Shown piece by piece: positions 62,025 through 64,000 of a stretch of 64,000 bases of DNA. Position numbers and translations under genes: made by a program. Position 1 is the first letter of the stretch, and every line of letters starts with the position of its first letter. The stretch is from Magicicada septendecula. Taxonomy: Eukaryota; Arthropoda; Insecta; Hemiptera; Cicadidae. The notes beneath the pieces are model-generated. The model was not told where the DNA came from, did no database searches, and saw only the letters and a program-made list of their open reading frames with translations. Location: assembly GCA_034769895.1 (NCBI GenBank), contig CM068369.1, positions 145,411,574 to 145,475,573 on the forward strand. The letters are read 5' to 3'.

Positions 62025-63080
62025 GAGCATATGTAGTGGCTGTAAAGTTGTAAATAAATGACTACTACTAAGAAACATCGATTCCCATTACATTATCAAA
62101 ACTCATTCTTCAACACTCACTTTCTTCTCGTCTAAAAATAAATCTTTCTCCCAGATTCCCAAAAACTTTTAATGTGCACAAGGTACTTGTAACGCATCAT
62201 TACAATTTTTGGTTTTTCAATTAACACTTTTCTCTTACTACACTTGAATCCCATTCTTTTAAACACTCGTGTTAATGTTTTAGCGCCCTATGGGAAATGC
62301 ATTTTTTTCTTTTGCGATAGGTAGGAGCTTTTTAGCAATGGGCACGACATTTTGCTTTTTATAAAAATCCTGAACAATACTCCTTAACTACACACTTATT
62401 GAAATCATCAAAAAAAGCTTCCTTTTCTCACATGTGTTAGTTTTATCTTGGTGTGGAGAATTTTCTACTGGACTGCATTTTCTTTGGTTTCTCAAGTACT
62501 GTATTCAATAAAGGCCTGATTTATTATAGTAATACGCAGTTCATTTTGTTGCTTAATTCAGCGGGTATGTCTGTGAGTTTTGTTGTTTTTCTTCATCACA
62601 TTTTTCAATGACAATACTAATTATTTCGAGACTTTCACTGTGAACAACAAAACTTCTTTTTCTTTCTTTCCATGACCCTTGAAGAGGCACTGTGAATACA
62701 CAGCTACAAATAAACAAATAACAGGATAAATCACTAACTGAAAGTAACTAAAATTATACTAATCCTAAACAATAGTTCAACAATTTTTAATGTTACTATA
62801 ACACAATTACTTAAGTACTAAGCTGTAAACACAAAACAAATGATATGTCTTTGTACGTCTTTGAACGCACTTAATTCCACAATGGTGAAAACCTGACTGC
62901 AATAAAATTACAAAGTCTGTAATGTCTGATCGCCTTTGTGAGTGAATGCCAGTCTGACTGTGAACAGTGTCATGAATTGTTGGCCTTGACAAACTAACGA
63001 TGCTAACACAAACACACTCACTCATACTTTATCCCCTCCATCAGAGTCACAGAAATCAGTCTCCAGCAGTATATATAGCT
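62023..63080. other. No gene seen
   Basis: AT-rich; may be an insertion splitting one LINE, since the LINE words before and after are collinear. Confidence 0.35.
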
Positions 63081-63084
63081 ACAT

Positions 63085-63360
63085 AAACACAATGATCTAG
63101 CCACCACCATCCGACTGCATAGATTGCAATGAGCAGGACACATCCTCAGACTCAGATTGAAGGCAACTGAATACCCAGTAAGGTACAATTTAGTCAAATC
63201 GAAGGTAGAAGGCCTGTCAGAAGACCCAAGCATCGCTGGATTGACGCAATGGCAAGGGATACTGATACTTTACTTAAAATAAAACAATGGACATCAATTG
63301 CCAAGGACAAGGATAAATGCAGGCAGATGATAATGGAGGCTAAAGTTTGACTCCAAACTG
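63085..63360 (+). pseudogene. LINE ORF2 C-terminal tail
   Basis: Reads RLHRLQ, stop, AGHILRLRLKATEYPVRYNL, then in another frame KVEGRRPVRRPKHRWIDAMA-like words, ending EAKV and a stop near 63350. Conserved C-terminal tail of arthropod LINEs; could be the end of the LINE at 60.1-61.96 kb or a separate copy. Confidence 0.6.
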
Positions 63361-63379
63361 TGACACCGTAGAAGAAGGT

Positions 63380-64000
63380 TACTATTTAATTAATTTTAAC
63401 CTTGGTTTAATAGTTTTTTTTTTTGCTTTTATTTTGATCTCAAAGGCTGTGTCCATAAAGCACTGTGAACATGCTTGCTTAACAAAGAATTGTTTCCTGA
63501 TTGTTTTCCATGTCTGAAAGTTGCAAGATACAAAGTACCTATCATGTGACTGACTGTTTATCAGTTAAACCTCATTTATTATCTGTCAATACTTGTCTGG
63601 TACATTATCGAATGGTCTCAAAAATACCAAGTGATCTACTCTTAGATTTGTTTTGAAATTTTGGATATGGAAGACTGTAGTTAATCAACCAATATAACTG
63701 ACTGTAGTTAGTCAATTAACCAATATAATTTCTTTTTCAGCTAGATGTTTTGGCTCTATCTGTGGGAAGCCGTACCCAACTTTACTACCTTTGCCATTAA
63801 AAGACAAAAAGATCCACAGCAATCTTCAGTTGCATTATTTCTAAAAAAAACACAAACACACACATACGCGTGCACCACACACACACAAACACTTTAGAGC
63901 TTATCTTTCCCTTTTGAAATAATATTTATTTTTTCAAGTCTTATACATATTTTATTGGTACTTGGCTATCTAACACAGGCAAAACTTCTAATTGAAAATA
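63380..64000. other. No gene seen; CA-rich tract at 63849-63892
   Basis: AT-rich sequence with an impure CA repeat. Nothing else recognised. Confidence 0.4.

Overview
The window looks like nuclear DNA of an insect with a large, AT-rich, transposon-loaded genome. The transposon mix and the style of the non-LTR fragments suggest a cockroach, termite or other polyneopteran, but that is inference. Only one host gene is certain: a UBR1/UBR2-type N-end-rule E3 ubiquitin ligase on the minus strand (5402-10657). Its first 1752 codons lie in one unbroken exon, with a 5'-UTR intron just upstream and a phase-0 intron just downstream. The final exon(s) for the end of the UBLC domain are not found in 1-5368 and presumably lie beyond the left edge. 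An unrecognised plus-strand reading frame at 12.5-13.5 kb, interrupted by one TGA, is the only other host-gene candidate.

Layout: 1-3.2 kb, arrays of a ~160-bp tandem repeat; 3.5-5.0 kb, decayed Mutator-like transposase and a LINE tail (probably inside the last UBR intron); 5.4-10.7 kb, UBR gene; 12.5-13.5 kb, orphan frame; 16.3-19.4 kb, hAT element with TIRs, TSD and a nested insertion; 21.1-24.4 kb, two mariner relics and a hammerhead-bearing foldback element; 25.0-28.7 kb, pogo-like element; 31.06-43.11 kb, a 12-kb Ty3/Gypsy retrotransposon with 2366-bp LTRs and TSD TTAT; 43.9-46.4 kb, Tigger element; 46.6-47.8 kb, mariner; 47.9-50.1 kb, LINE/mariner debris and a foldback; 50.2 kb, second copy of the hammerhead foldback; 52.0-52.9 kb, Penelope-like element (PLE) remnant with a GIY-YIG domain; 53.8-56.4 kb, a 2.2-kb LTR preceded by a ladder of primer-binding-site-like units; 58.0-59.7 kb, inverted copy of the left-edge repeat complex; 60.1-63.4 kb, decayed LINEs.

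Two signals stand out. First, several short repeats (1.5, 24.3, 48.6, 50.3, 52.1 and 59.5 kb) carry hammerhead-ribozyme-like cores (CTGANGA, stem II, GAAA, short stem III, cleavable NUH); the 24.3-kb copy keeps all parts, including a seven-pair stem I. They sit in foldback or PLE-related repeats, which suggests a family of small non-autonomous, ribozyme-bearing retroelements moved by a Penelope-like machinery. Second, the LTR retrotransposons carry repeated tRNA-Lys-3'-end-like primer binding sites next to LTR termini (four in a row, 77-83 bp apart, at 53.9-54.2 kb; one buried 53 bp inside each LTR of the 12-kb element), which suggests repeated shifts of the LTR/PBS boundary.
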